A DNA stretch of 64,000 nt from assembly GCA_051745635.1 (NCBI GenBank), contig JBNJEH010000002.1:1-64000 (forward strand), given 5' to 3'. The position numbers and the translations under genes are program-made. The notes beneath the pieces are model-generated. The model worked only from the letters and a program-made list of their open reading frames with translations, searched no databases and was not told where the DNA came from. The DNA comes from Brumimicrobium sp051745635 (GTDB taxonomy: Bacteria; Bacteroidota; Bacteroidia; Flavobacteriales_D; Crocinitomicaceae). Shown here piece by piece: positions 1-8,308 of this stretch. Every line of letters starts with the position of its first letter. Position 1 is the first letter of the stretch.

Positions 1-1
1 C

Positions 2-660
2 AGCACAGAAACTTCAGCTGGAACCTGTCCAATTGTTATTACGCGCACTTACACCATCGAAGATGAATGCGGCAACACATCGACAGTTGACCAAACACTA
101 GAGGTGGATGACACCCAAGCGCCGAACATAACAGGTACATTAAACCTGATTACAGATAATGGTTGTGTCGCGGCAGATGCCACAGCTCCAGTGACGACAG
201 TAGCTGACCTGGAAGCCATGGGCGTCACAATTGACGATAACTGTACGACAGATGCCAACCTTTTAGTATCCAGTACTGAAACGACGGCGGGTACTTGTCC
301 GATTGTTATTACGCGTACCTACACCATTGAAGATGAGTGCGGCAACACATCGACTGTTGATCAAACCCTCGAGGTGGAGGACACGCAGGCGCCGAATATC
401 ACAGGTACGCCCAACCTGATCACTGATGAAGGTTGTACTGCTGCAGATGCGACAGCACCGGTTACAACAGTAGCTGACCTGGAAGCCATGGGCGTCACCA
501 TTGATGATAATTGTACCTTAGATGTCGACCTTACGGTATCCAGTACAGAAACGGCTGCTGGTAGTTGTCCAATCGTTATCACGCGTACCTACACGATCGA
601 AGATGAATGCGGCAACACATCGACAGTCGACCAAACACTTGAAGTCGAAGATACGCAGGC
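2..660 (+). repeat. 270-bp tandem repeats inside the secreted protein gene
   Basis: The sequence starting near 2 recurs near 272 and again near 542, a period of 270 bp or 90 codons in phase with the reading frame. The third copy diverges after about 660, where the protein changes to a different Ig-like module. Copies differ mostly at silent positions. The array probably continues beyond the left edge. Confidence 0.85.
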
Positions 661-2389
661 ACCAACGGCATCCAATCCGGCAACGACGACCGTGCAGTGT
701 GCCTCAGATGTGCCGGCAACCGATCCAACCGTCGTAACGGACGAAGCGGACAACTGTACGGCGAACCCAACGGTGACGTTCCTTTCTGAAACGACAGACA
801 ACAACGTTTGTGACGGTGAGGAACTGACGCGCGTTTATGAAATCGCCGATGACTGTGGCAACACCACGACGGTGACACACACAATCATTATCGATGCTTA
901 CACGCCGACCTTTACAGTTGCAGGAACGGATCCAACTGTTTGTGGCGGTACCGATGGTTTTATAACCGTCAGCGGACTGGATCCCAATACTGATTATGAC
1001 CTTGGCTACAATGGCAATGCTACCAATCCTATTACGACAGATGGTGCTGGCGAATATGTTATCGCCAATTTATCAGCAGGAAGCTATACAGATTTCGAAA
1101 TAAATCCCGCTTCTTGTGACTTGTGTGTAGAAACGGTAAACACCAATATAAACCTCGTCGATCCCAATGCACCACCAGTGGATGCGGGACCTGACCAGAC
1201 CATTTGTGATGGAGAAACAGTTACTTTAACGGCTGACAATCCCAACAACGCCAACATTAGCTGGAACAATGGGGTAACGGATGGAGATGCCTTTGCACCG
1301 CCCGTTGGGACTAACAATTACACCGTTACTGCAGAAGAGGCTGGTTGTACGGCTACTGATCAGGTTGAGGTTACAGTGCATCCTACCCCCAATGTAGACG
1401 CAGGCAACGACGTCTTTGTCTGTGACGGTGAATCTGTAACACTTTCAGGAAGTGGTGCCGATACATACGTTTGGGATAACGGGGTTTCAGATGGTGTCTC
1501 TTTTGTACCAACAGCAACCAACACCTACACGGTGACTGGAACATCCGCAGAAGGATGTACGGCGACAGATGATGTTCTCGTTACCGTTTACGACAATCCA
1601 GATGTCGATTTTGAAGCCGATGTTACGGAAGGATGTACACCGCAAGAAGTTAATTTTTCCAACTTGACTTCAGGTAACACCAGTGTCTGTGAATGGGATA
1701 TTGCCGGTACAACTATCACTGACGATTGTTCGCCTTCATATACTTTTGCAAATTCAGGATGCTTCAACGTTACGTTGACAGTAACGACGGAAGACGGTTG
1801 TTCCGACAGTCACACAGAAAACAATTATATCTGTATCGATGATTATCCGGTTGCCGACTTCTCAGCTGATCCTTCAGAACTCACGTCGCTCTATAACGAA
1901 ACAACCTTTGACAACAGTTCTGTAGGCGCTGAAACGTACGCATGGGATTTTGACGACGGCGAATCGAGTACAGCTACAAATCCGTCTCACACTTTCCCTG
2001 GTGAAGAAGAAGATGAATTCCTGGTTGAGCTGATTGCAACGAGTCAATACGGTTGTAAAGACACGACATACGAAACTATTTTGATGCGCGAAGAGCTGCT
2101 GTATTACGTGCCCAATTCGTTCACACCCGACAATGACAAGTTCAACGAAAAATTCAAACCGGTCTTTACATCAGGGTTCGACCCCCAGGACTACACGTTA
2201 TTAATCTTTAACCGCTGGGGGGAAACAATTTTCGAATCAAATCACCCTGAAGTTGGCTGGGACGGAACTTACGGTGCTGATAGCGAAGAAATCGTGAAAG
2301 ATGGTACCTACGTTTGGAAAATCGAATTTAAAACAAAATACGATGATGAACGAAAAGTAGAACTCGGACACGTAAACGTTCTCAGGTAA
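2..2389 (+). CDS. T9SS type B (CHU_C) secreted repeat protein, 3' part
   Basis: The reading frame is open from the left edge (first whole codon at 2), so only the C-terminal 795 residues are visible and the true start lies outside the window. Seen: two and a half near-identical 90-residue units rich in DTQAPNITG, CGNTSTVDQ and paired cysteines; a SprB-repeat-like stretch encoded around 905-1165; PKD/Ig-like modules (paired DAG-x-D...CDGE starts, an AWDFDDGE motif); and a final domain of about 95 residues with SFTPDND, IFNRWGE and GWDGTY. That last pattern is the gliding-motility-associated type B sorting domain (CHU_C), which directs export by the type IX system and surface attachment. Inferred: a large cell-surface adhesin or filament protein. 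A strong terminator follows, so the PorE-like gene downstream is probably a separate unit. Exact function unknown. Confidence 0.9.
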   Translation, partial: STETSAGTCPIVITRTYTIEDECGNTSTVDQTLEVDDTQAPNITGTLNLITDNGCVAADATAPVTTVADLEAMGVTIDDNCTTDANLLVSSTETTAGTCPIVITRTYTIEDECGNTSTVDQTLEVEDTQAPNITGTPNLITDEGCTAADATAPVTTVADLEAMGVTIDDNCTLDVDLTVSSTETAAGSCPIVITRTYTIEDECGNTSTVDQTLEVEDTQAPTASNPATTTVQCASDVPATDPTVVTDEADNCTANPTVTFLSETTDNNVCDGEELTRVYEIADDCGNTTTVTHTIIIDAYTPTFTVAGTDPTVCGGTDGFITVSGLDPNTDYDLGYNGNATNPITTDGAGEYVIANLSAGSYTDFEINPASCDLCVETVNTNINLVDPNAPPVDAGPDQTICDGETVTLTADNPNNANISWNNGVTDGDAFAPPVGTNNYTVTAEEAGCTATDQVEVTVHPTPNVDAGNDVFVCDGESVTLSGSGADTYVWDNGVSDGVSFVPTATNTYTVTGTSAEGCTATDDVLVTVYDNPDVDFEADVTEGCTPQEVNFSNLTSGNTSVCEWDIAGTTITDDCSPSYTFANSGCFNVTLTVTTEDGCSDSHTENNYICIDDYPVADFSADPSELTSLYNETTFDNSSVGAETYAWDFDDGESSTATNPSHTFPGEEEDEFLVELIATSQYGCKDTTYETILMREELLYYVPNSFTPDNDKFNEKFKPVFTSGFDPQDYTLLIFNRWGETIFESNHPEVGWDGTYGADSEEIVKDGTYVWKIEFKTKYDDERKVELGHVNVLR

Positions 2390-2412
2390 ATTCAACATGA
2401 TCAAATGAATAT

Positions 2413-2443
2413 AAAACGTCATCTTCGGGTGGCGTTTTTTTTT
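2413..2443 (+). terminator. Rho-independent terminator of the T9SS protein gene
   Basis: A 9-bp stem (2415-2423 with 2428-2436, including two G-U pairs) closes a TTCG tetraloop and can be extended by A-T pairs. It runs directly into nine T residues ending at 2443. It lies 24 nt after the stop codon. Confidence 0.85.
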
Positions 2444-2515
2444 GCACGATAATTGTAACATTCCAAAGCAATACGCGTTAACAATTACGAGTTATCTAAT
2501 TTCTAGAATACCAAC

Positions 2516-4558
2516 ATGATAAAATTTTTCAGTTTTTTCCTTATCACGTTTCTGTTTCAATGCTATTCATTGGGTCAAGCGGAAGATGAATCTTGTCTTG
2601 AACCAAAAAGAAAAGTACTAAAGCTCATTGACAAAGCAAAGGATGCTTCTCCACGGGAAGCATCACAGCTATTTAACGAAGCTATTGATAAAGATGAAGA
2701 TAACGCCATGGCCTACTACGAATTTGCCATGTATGCCTACAACCGTGCCATGGAGCTTTACGATCAAAATCCCAATCCCAAAATGGGTGACAAAAGCCTG
2801 GCCACTGCCGAAAAATTATTTAAGCAGACCCTCGACCGCTGTTCCGATTATCACGCCAATTGTTTTTACTATTTGGGGATCATTAATTACACTCTCGGAA
2901 ACAAAGAAAAAGCTGTGCGATATTTCAAGGATTTTAAAAACTTTCAGCCCGATGACATCGACAAATTATCACCCGATCGCGAAAAACGACTCAATGACGT
3001 CGCTGAAGTAATTGCTAAGTTTGAGGAGAATCAATCTTTTCTTGAAGACCCTGTGCCCTTTGACCCAAGCATTGTAGAAAATGTCAGTACCGAACGCGAC
3101 GAATACTTCCCCATGATATCTCCAGATAACGAAATAATGTTTTACACCCGGCGCGTAGATCGCTCGGCGAAGGGTGATATCGTTTCGACAATCCGTGAAG
3201 AATTTACCTGGTCAAAAAGAAAAAACATGCATAGTACGTTTGATGGTGGCACTCCGCTGCAGCCGCCATTTAACAATGGTTCTTTTGATAGTTACGGCGC
3301 TGCTACGATGTCTGTTGATAACAAAGAAATGATTATCTGTGCCTGTAAAGATGAAAAAATTCGCGGTCAACAATATCGCAACTGTGATTTGTACGTCACT
3401 TACTACGAGCGAACAGGAGAAGGAGGAAATGACTACCGCTGGACAGAACTTGAAAACCTGGGTGAAGGCATTAACACCAATGATGGTTGGGAAGGTCAAC
3501 CAACGCTTTCCTCAGATGGTAACACCTTGTATTTCACGGCTAATCGACCAGATACGCGTGACAACGATATTTTCCTCTCAGAACGCCTTTCTGATGGGAC
3601 CTGGAGTCCGGCTAAACCTTTTGCACTCATCAATACCGCAGGTAAAGATAAGAGCCCCTTTTTCCATCAGGATAGCGAAACATTTTACTTTGTCTCTACA
3701 GTTTCCGAAGAGCGTAAAGGGCTCGGGGGCACCGATATTTTTTATATGCGCAAACAAGAAGACGATTCGTGGTCCAAACCAAAGAATATAGGCTATCCTA
3801 TCAATACGAAAGAAGATGAGCTCGGTTTATTTGTTTCGACCAACGGAAAAGAAGCATTTTTCTCCTCGCGTCAAAAAGGAGTATGGAACATTTATTCATT
3901 TGAGCTCTACGAAGAAGCGCGACCCAAATCGGTCGTCGTCGTGAAAGGCGAACTTACGGATGAAGACGGTAACCCGGCAAAAGATACAGAATTAGAGATT
4001 GCGTATGAAAATTCGGATGATATTGAAAAAGTCCGGGTGAATGGAAATGATGGCAAATACGCAGCAGTGATAAAAACGGAAGAAAAGCAGGACGTCATGA
4101 TCAACGTCAAAAAGGAAGGACACGCTTTCGATTCGCAAATTCTCAGCAAAGAAGAGCTGTCCGCGGGTGAAACCATCCGCGACAAACACATGGATGTCGA
4201 AAAAATTGAAGTGGATAAACCCTATACCATTAACGATATTCTTTATGAGACGGCATCCGCAGAACTTTCAAAACGCTCAAAATTTATCCTAAAACAGTTT
4301 GGTCGATTCTTGAAAGAAAATGAATCAATTACTATTCTCATCCAGGGGCATACAGATAACGAAGGTCGGGCTCAAACCAACCTGAAACTTTCGGAACGAA
4401 GAGCACAAGGCGTTAAAAACTTCCTGATCCAACTGGGAATCGATAAAAATCGTCTGAGCGCTAAAGGATATGGTCAAACAGAACCTAAAGTTCCCAATAA
4501 TTCAGCTGCCAACAAGGCTAAAAACAGAAGAACGGATTTCGTGATCCTAAAGAAATAA
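2516..4558 (+). CDS. PorE-like OmpA family protein with TPR, PD40 and carboxypeptidase-regulatory domains
   Basis: 680 residues. Domain order as seen: signal peptide (hydrophobic to about residue 20); helical TPR-type region (about 25-170); a WD40/PD40-like propeller with repeated SxDNxxxFYTxR and SSDGNTLYFTANR motifs (about 185-470); a short Ig-like carboxypeptidase-regulatory domain (about 475-555); and a C-terminal OmpA peptidoglycan-binding domain (about 570-680) with GHTDNEG and LSERRA, including the usual peptidoglycan-contacting Asp614 and Arg629. This order and length match PorE, a periplasmic T9SS component bound to peptidoglycan. Its place after a T9SS cargo gene fits. Bacteroidota carry several paralogues of this design, so the assignment as the core PorE rather than an accessory copy is not certain, and no porP/sprF gene sits beside it. 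Confidence 0.85.
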   Translation: MIKFFSFFLITFLFQCYSLGQAEDESCLEPKRKVLKLIDKAKDASPREASQLFNEAIDKDEDNAMAYYEFAMYAYNRAMELYDQNPNPKMGDKSLATAEKLFKQTLDRCSDYHANCFYYLGIINYTLGNKEKAVRYFKDFKNFQPDDIDKLSPDREKRLNDVAEVIAKFEENQSFLEDPVPFDPSIVENVSTERDEYFPMISPDNEIMFYTRRVDRSAKGDIVSTIREEFTWSKRKNMHSTFDGGTPLQPPFNNGSFDSYGAATMSVDNKEMIICACKDEKIRGQQYRNCDLYVTYYERTGEGGNDYRWTELENLGEGINTNDGWEGQPTLSSDGNTLYFTANRPDTRDNDIFLSERLSDGTWSPAKPFALINTAGKDKSPFFHQDSETFYFVSTVSEERKGLGGTDIFYMRKQEDDSWSKPKNIGYPINTKEDELGLFVSTNGKEAFFSSRQKGVWNIYSFELYEEARPKSVVVVKGELTDEDGNPAKDTELEIAYENSDDIEKVRVNGNDGKYAAVIKTEEKQDVMINVKKEGHAFDSQILSKEELSAGETIRDKHMDVEKIEVDKPYTINDILYETASAELSKRSKFILKQFGRFLKENESITILIQGHTDNEGRAQTNLKLSERRAQGVKNFLIQLGIDKNRLSAKGYGQTEPKVPNNSAANKAKNRRTDFVILKK

Positions 4559-4642
4559 CCAGCCGCAATCATAGTTGATCACTTCATGTGCATCAAAAAT
4601 CCGTGCTACTCAATAATTCTTAGGTAATAACACCCACTATTT

Positions 4643-5932
4643 TCATCGACCCGCAGCTAATTGCTGAAAGTCCTTACCCGTTGGATTCTGATGAATATCC
4701 AGGTCAAATGTGTGAATAACCGACAACAAATGATCGAAAATGTCGGCGATCACCATCTCGTATTCACCCCATACTTGTGTTTTCGAAAAACAATAGATTT
4801 CAATCGGCAATCCTTCATTTGAAGGCGCTAATTGGCGCACCATCAATGTCATTTCCTGATTAATAGATGGATTATTTTTTAAATAGTACTCAATGTATTT
4901 TCTGAATAAGCCAACATTCGTCTGACGTCGTGCATGGATCTGTTCATCTCCGACGAGACCGTGCTTCTCATTATAAGATTGAATTTCTTTTTGCTGATTT
5001 TCAACGAAGGGACCTAAAATCTTCACTTTGCTCAATTTTTGAATCAACACCTCATCCGCAAAGCGAATCCGATCAACTTTTATGTTTAATGAGCGCTTGA
5101 TCCGTCGACCATCAGAATCCTGCATTCCACGCCAGTTTTTGAAACTGTCAGCAATAAAACTATAGGTTGGAATCGTCGTGATCGTCTTGTCAAAGTTTTG
5201 CACTTTTACAGTGGTTAAGTTTATCTCCACCACATCTCCATCTGCACCATAGCGTTCCATCGTCACCCAATCGCCAATGCGCAGCATGTCATTGGCAGAA
5301 ATCTGAATACTACCCACAAATCCCAGGATCGTATCTTTAAAAACCAGTAAAAGTATGGCCGTCATCGCTCCCAGTGAAGTGAGAAAAAATGCAGGACTTT
5401 GGTTGGTCAAAACCGATAATAAAATAATAGCAAAGACAATCGTGATAATCAGTTTAGCCGTTTGCGTATAGGCTCCAATTGGCTTTCCCTGGAAAAAAGG
5501 TTTCTCTTTGAGTACATCTTTCGTGGCATTTAAGAATCTTCGAATCCCAACAAGCACTGCAAAAATGATCAAAAAATCGTTGATACGATGACTGAACTCA
5601 TGTGCTTTCGGATAAGCAAAAAAGACAATGGAGAAAAAATAATCCATGAAGAGCAACGGCAATATATGTGCGATTGCGTTAAAAAACTTCCGTTCAACCA
5701 GCACATCGTCCAATTTTGTCTTACTTTTTCGGGCCAGCCGATTGATCAGAGAGAGCAATACTTCACGGGTCAACCACCAAATGATGACAGAAAGCACGAT
5801 CATCCCCGCCAATAATCCGAGCATCCAGAAGAAGGCATGCGATTGAAAAGCATCATTGGCCAACAGTTCCTCCATCGTATGTTCCTCTGTCAGGTAGAAA
5901 CTTTTAATCCAATTAAAAACAAGTATCTTCAT
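4643..5932 (-). CDS. MscS family mechanosensitive ion channel
   Basis: 429 residues from the chosen start. Seen: several N-terminal membrane segments, then the MscS pore-helix and beta-domain region, with a GAMTAILLLVFKDTILGFVGSIQI stretch split over the pore and channel-floor helix and a RIGDWVTMERYGADGDVVEI-type beta domain. The long C-terminal cytoplasmic part resembles the YbdG-like subgroup. Known role: opens on membrane tension to release solutes in hypo-osmotic shock. An open frame extends to 5989, but a TACTTTTG -7 box at 5950-5957 lies inside that extension, so the start at 5932 is preferred. A second Met at 5875 is preceded by a GAGGAA ribosome-binding-like sequence and is a real alternative. 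Divergent from the CPBP protease gene. Confidence 0.85.
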   Translation of the reverse strand: MKILVFNWIKSFYLTEEHTMEELLANDAFQSHAFFWMLGLLAGMIVLSVIIWWLTREVLLSLINRLARKSKTKLDDVLVERKFFNAIAHILPLLFMDYFFSIVFFAYPKAHEFSHRINDFLIIFAVLVGIRRFLNATKDVLKEKPFFQGKPIGAYTQTAKLIITIVFAIILLSVLTNQSPAFFLTSLGAMTAILLLVFKDTILGFVGSIQISANDMLRIGDWVTMERYGADGDVVEINLTTVKVQNFDKTITTIPTYSFIADSFKNWRGMQDSDGRRIKRSLNIKVDRIRFADEVLIQKLSKVKILGPFVENQQKEIQSYNEKHGLVGDEQIHARRQTNVGLFRKYIEYYLKNNPSINQEMTLMVRQLAPSNEGLPIEIYCFSKTQVWGEYEMVIADIFDHLLSVIHTFDLDIHQNPTGKDFQQLAAGR

Positions 5933-5949
5933 GGTTTTGTTATTTTTAG

Positions 5950-5977
5950 CAAAAGTAATAAAAGTATGCATCCCAAA
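5950..5977 (-). promoter_or_regulatory. Promoter-like site upstream of the MscS gene
   Basis: On the minus strand TACTTTTG (5957-5950) matches the Bacteroidota -7 consensus TAnnTTTG, with TTTG 16 nt upstream (5977-5974), a little short of the usual 19. It overlaps the first codons of the divergent CPBP gene, so the two genes may interfere with each other. Confidence 0.4.
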
Positions 5978-6547
5978 GTACAATTTCATCTTTTAGGCTG
6001 GGTCACGCTATTGTTATTTCCAGCGATTGGATGGTGGTTATTATGGTACTTTGAAGATGTTAGTTTTATAGAAATACTGCAACTACCGACACTTTTAGCT
6101 CCCATTAACCTCATCGGGCTGGAATTTGGACTGTTTTACGGAATGATTATTCTGGCCGTATCGCAACTTTCCATTTTTGAAGACCTTTCTGTACATCAGG
6201 AACGCATGTTACGGGCACTTCGCCTTAATTGGGGAGATGTTTTATTCATGTCTTTCTGTGCAGCCTTCGGCGAAGAAATCTTATTTCGCGCTGGAATACA
6301 GTTTTGGCTCGGTCCCTGGTTAACCGCTTTTATTTTTGTCGCCGTTCACGGTTATTTCAGCTTCACTTCTTTAAAAAAAAATGTGTTGGGACTCGTTATC
6401 TTCCCCTTCATATTGCTCATCAGTTTTGCTTATGAAACCATCGGTCTCTGGTTTTGTGTAGCTGCACACTTCTCTTATGATGTATTGATGTTTCAGGGCG
6501 TTATTTTCAAAAAAAAGAAACCTGCTGTCAATCGTAAACAATTTTAA
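5966..6547 (+). CDS. CPBP family intramembrane glutamic endopeptidase (CAAX protease-like)
   Basis: 193 residues, with several hydrophobic membrane helices. The three signature motifs of the family are visible: EExxxR (EEILFR, 103-108), FxxxH (FVAVH, 124-128) and HxxxD (HFSYD, 168-172), which hold the catalytic glutamate and histidines. Homologues include CAAX prenyl proteases and bacterial Abi/CPBP proteins involved in peptide processing or immunity. The substrate here is unknown. The ATG at 5966 gives a normal N-terminal membrane helix; an upstream in-frame extension to 5837 overlaps the MscS gene and is rejected. The last 20 nt overlap the convergent leucine-rich-repeat gene. Confidence 0.85.
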   Translation: MHPKVQFHLLGWVTLLLFPAIGWWLLWYFEDVSFIEILQLPTLLAPINLIGLEFGLFYGMIILAVSQLSIFEDLSVHQERMLRALRLNWGDVLFMSFCAAFGEEILFRAGIQFWLGPWLTAFIFVAVHGYFSFTSLKKNVLGLVIFPFILLISFAYETIGLWFCVAAHFSYDVLMFQGVIFKKKKPAVNRKQF

Positions 6548-7286
6548 AATTGTGCAAACTTCTCACAAACAGACAACGGGGAATTTGAATACTTTGATCC
6601 ACTTGAAGAATATCGAAGCGCCGCAGGTTGCAAAGTTCATCGGGCAGGTCCAGTACGAATCCGGCATTGCTCAAATATAATTCGTGCAAGTTGGTCAAGT
6701 TACCGATGGCTGGCGGAATAGCAGTCAGGTTATTGTACCGCAAATCGAGTATCTCAATGCTTCCTGAATCAAAAAGTGCTGGCTGAATCGTGTCGAGCTC
6801 ATTGAAACGCACCGATAGTGTTTTTAGTCCGGGAAGCTTTCCCATTGACGAGGGAAGTTGTTTGAGGTGATTGTTATCCAGCCTCAAATGCTCCAGATGC
6901 TCCAGTTGACCAATACTTTCGGGTAGAGAATCGAGGTCATTATAGTGTACAAACAGCACTTCGAGGTTTTTCAACTGGCCGATTTCCGGAGGTAATGTTT
7001 TCAATGCATTGCGCCCAACATAGAGTTTCTTTAATGATGTCAATTCTCCAATCCGCGGTGAAATACGTGTCAGTCCCGTTTGAAACAGCCGCAACTCTTC
7101 CAGGTTTTCCAGTTCAAAAACAGATGCAGGAATAGAATCGAGCGATTGTCTGTTGAGATTGAGCGATGTGGTTGCGTTCGTCGCCCGGTGAACATCCCTT
7201 AACGCAAACCACGCACAGCTGCCTAAAATCAACCAACTACTAAAAAGTATTAAAAACCTGTTAAATTGTAGTCGCCCTCGATGCAA
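6528..7286 (-). CDS. Leucine-rich repeat lipoprotein
   Basis: 252 residues. Seen: a basic N-terminus, a hydrophobic stretch and a lipobox-like LGSC, followed by about eight 23-residue leucine-rich repeats with LxxLxLxxNxLxxLPxxIGxL spacing (roughly residues 40-230). The pattern is that of plant-type/Shoc2-like bacterial LRR proteins, which are protein-binding scaffolds. The only suitable start is a TTG at 7286; the ATG five bases upstream is out of frame. Inferred: an envelope lipoprotein. No partner is evident. Its 3' end overlaps the CPBP gene by 20 nt. Confidence 0.8.
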   Translation of the reverse strand: MHRGRLQFNRFLILFSSWLILGSCAWFALRDVHRATNATTSLNLNRQSLDSIPASVFELENLEELRLFQTGLTRISPRIGELTSLKKLYVGRNALKTLPPEIGQLKNLEVLFVHYNDLDSLPESIGQLEHLEHLRLDNNHLKQLPSSMGKLPGLKTLSVRFNELDTIQPALFDSGSIEILDLRYNNLTAIPPAIGNLTNLHELYLSNAGFVLDLPDELCNLRRFDILQVDQSIQIPRCLFVRSLHNFKIVYD

Positions 7287-7320
7287 TGCATTATATTTAG
7301 AATGAATAAAATATAAAGGT

Positions 7321-7713
7321 ATGAAAAAAGTAACAGTATTATTGACATTTGGTTTACTACTCGCGCTATCGAGCGCCTATGCACAGCAGGAAAAAGCAGC
7401 AGAAAAAAGTAATGTCAAAGCGCAACAGGAAAAGAACAAAGCGGAAAAAGGAGAAGACTTAAACTTGTCTCCGGAACAAAAAAAAGAGCTGAAAGCTATC
7501 AATGAAAAATATGCGGAAAAAGAACGCGCTCTGCAAAACGAGTTAAAAGCTTTACGCCAGGCAAAACGAGAAGAAATGAAATCAGTACTCACACCAGAGC
7601 AACAAAAAAAGGCTGCAACTGCGAGGAAAAAGCGCATACAACGTCATAAGATGAGAAAACAAAAACGCAAACAAAACATTGAGCAGCGACGTATCGAACC
7701 GAAAAAAGACTAA
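7321..7713 (+). CDS. Small secreted Lys/Glu-rich Spy-like protein
   Basis: 130 residues with a clear signal peptide ending near SAYAQ (about 22). The mature part is almost entirely charged helix. Two LTPEQ/LSPEQKKEL-type motifs (LNLSPEQKKEL and SVLTPEQQKK) frame a central helical segment, the layout of Spy/CpxP periplasmic chaperones and metal sensors. The tail (from about 95) is extremely basic. Known for the family: ATP-independent chaperoning in the periplasm. That role is inferred here, and generic coiled-coil similarity could mislead. A terminator follows. Confidence 0.65.
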   Translation: MKKVTVLLTFGLLLALSSAYAQQEKAAEKSNVKAQQEKNKAEKGEDLNLSPEQKKELKAINEKYAEKERALQNELKALRQAKREEMKSVLTPEQQKKAATARKKRIQRHKMRKQKRKQNIEQRRIEPKKD

Positions 7714-7723
7714 AATGTACAAG

Positions 7724-7749
7724 GCGGAGCGATCAAGCTCCGCTTTTTT
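7724..7749 (+). terminator. Rho-independent terminator of the Spy-like gene, overlapping the msrA 3' end
   Basis: Perfect 7-bp GC-rich stem (7724-7730 with 7737-7743), six-base loop, six T residues. The right arm and T-tract also encode the last codons of the convergent msrA gene. Confidence 0.8.
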
Positions 7750-8275
7750 CTTTTAACAGATCTGAAAATGCCGCTTTAAACTTTTCTACTTTGGGCCGCA
7801 CTACCGCTCTGCAATATGGCTGATCCGGATTGTTGAGGTAATAATCTCTGTGATTGGATTCCGCCTCATAGAAATTATTGAGCGGAGTAATTTCCGTGAC
7901 GATGGGATCATCAAAAGCACCTGATTCTTCCAGCTTTTGCTTGTACTTTTCAGCAGCTGCTTTTTGATCTTCATCATGATAAAACACAGCCGAGCGGTAT
8001 TGTTCGCCAACGTCGTGTCCCTGGCGATTTAACGTCGTCGGGTCATGAACGGACCAAAACACCCGCAAGAGTGATTCAAAACTAACGATTTCGGGATCAT
8101 ACACGATTCGCGCGACTTCGGCATGTCCCGTTGTACCCCTGCACACTTCCTTGTAGGCTGGATTTTTAACATGTCCGCCAGCATAGCCCGGGTAAGCTTC
8201 CTGTACACCTTTCATTTCTGAAAAGACTGCCTCTATACACCAAAAACAGCCCGCTCCAAATGTTGCTTCTTTCAT
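7733..8275 (-). CDS. msrA: Peptide-methionine (S)-S-oxide reductase MsrA
   Basis: 180 residues, a normal length for a stand-alone MsrA. The catalytic GCFWC motif is at residues 9-13 (nucleophile Cys10), followed by the family's YAGG segment and Glu-rich substrate pocket motifs (GHAEV, FWxxHDPTTxNRQGxDxGxQYRS). It repairs oxidised methionine in proteins using thioredoxin as reductant. No MsrB domain is fused and none is adjacent. The start is an ATG right before the catalytic motif, as usual for cytosolic MsrA. Confidence 0.95.
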   Translation of the reverse strand: MKEATFGAGCFWCIEAVFSEMKGVQEAYPGYAGGHVKNPAYKEVCRGTTGHAEVARIVYDPEIVSFESLLRVFWSVHDPTTLNRQGHDVGEQYRSAVFYHDEDQKAAAEKYKQKLEESGAFDDPIVTEITPLNNFYEAESNHRDYYLNNPDQPYCRAVVRPKVEKFKAAFSDLLKEKSGA

Positions 8276-8308
8276 AATTGCTTTTTCAATAGTAACAACA
8301 TTGTGCGT

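Noticed and set aside
2..660. CRISPR-like array at the left edge
   Set aside because: Units are 270 bp, contiguous and in coding phase, with no spacers; they are protein repeats.
579..884. Minus-strand open frames across the 270-bp repeats
   Set aside because: They arise from the repeat's biased codons and carry no motif; the plus-strand protein is clearly the real one.
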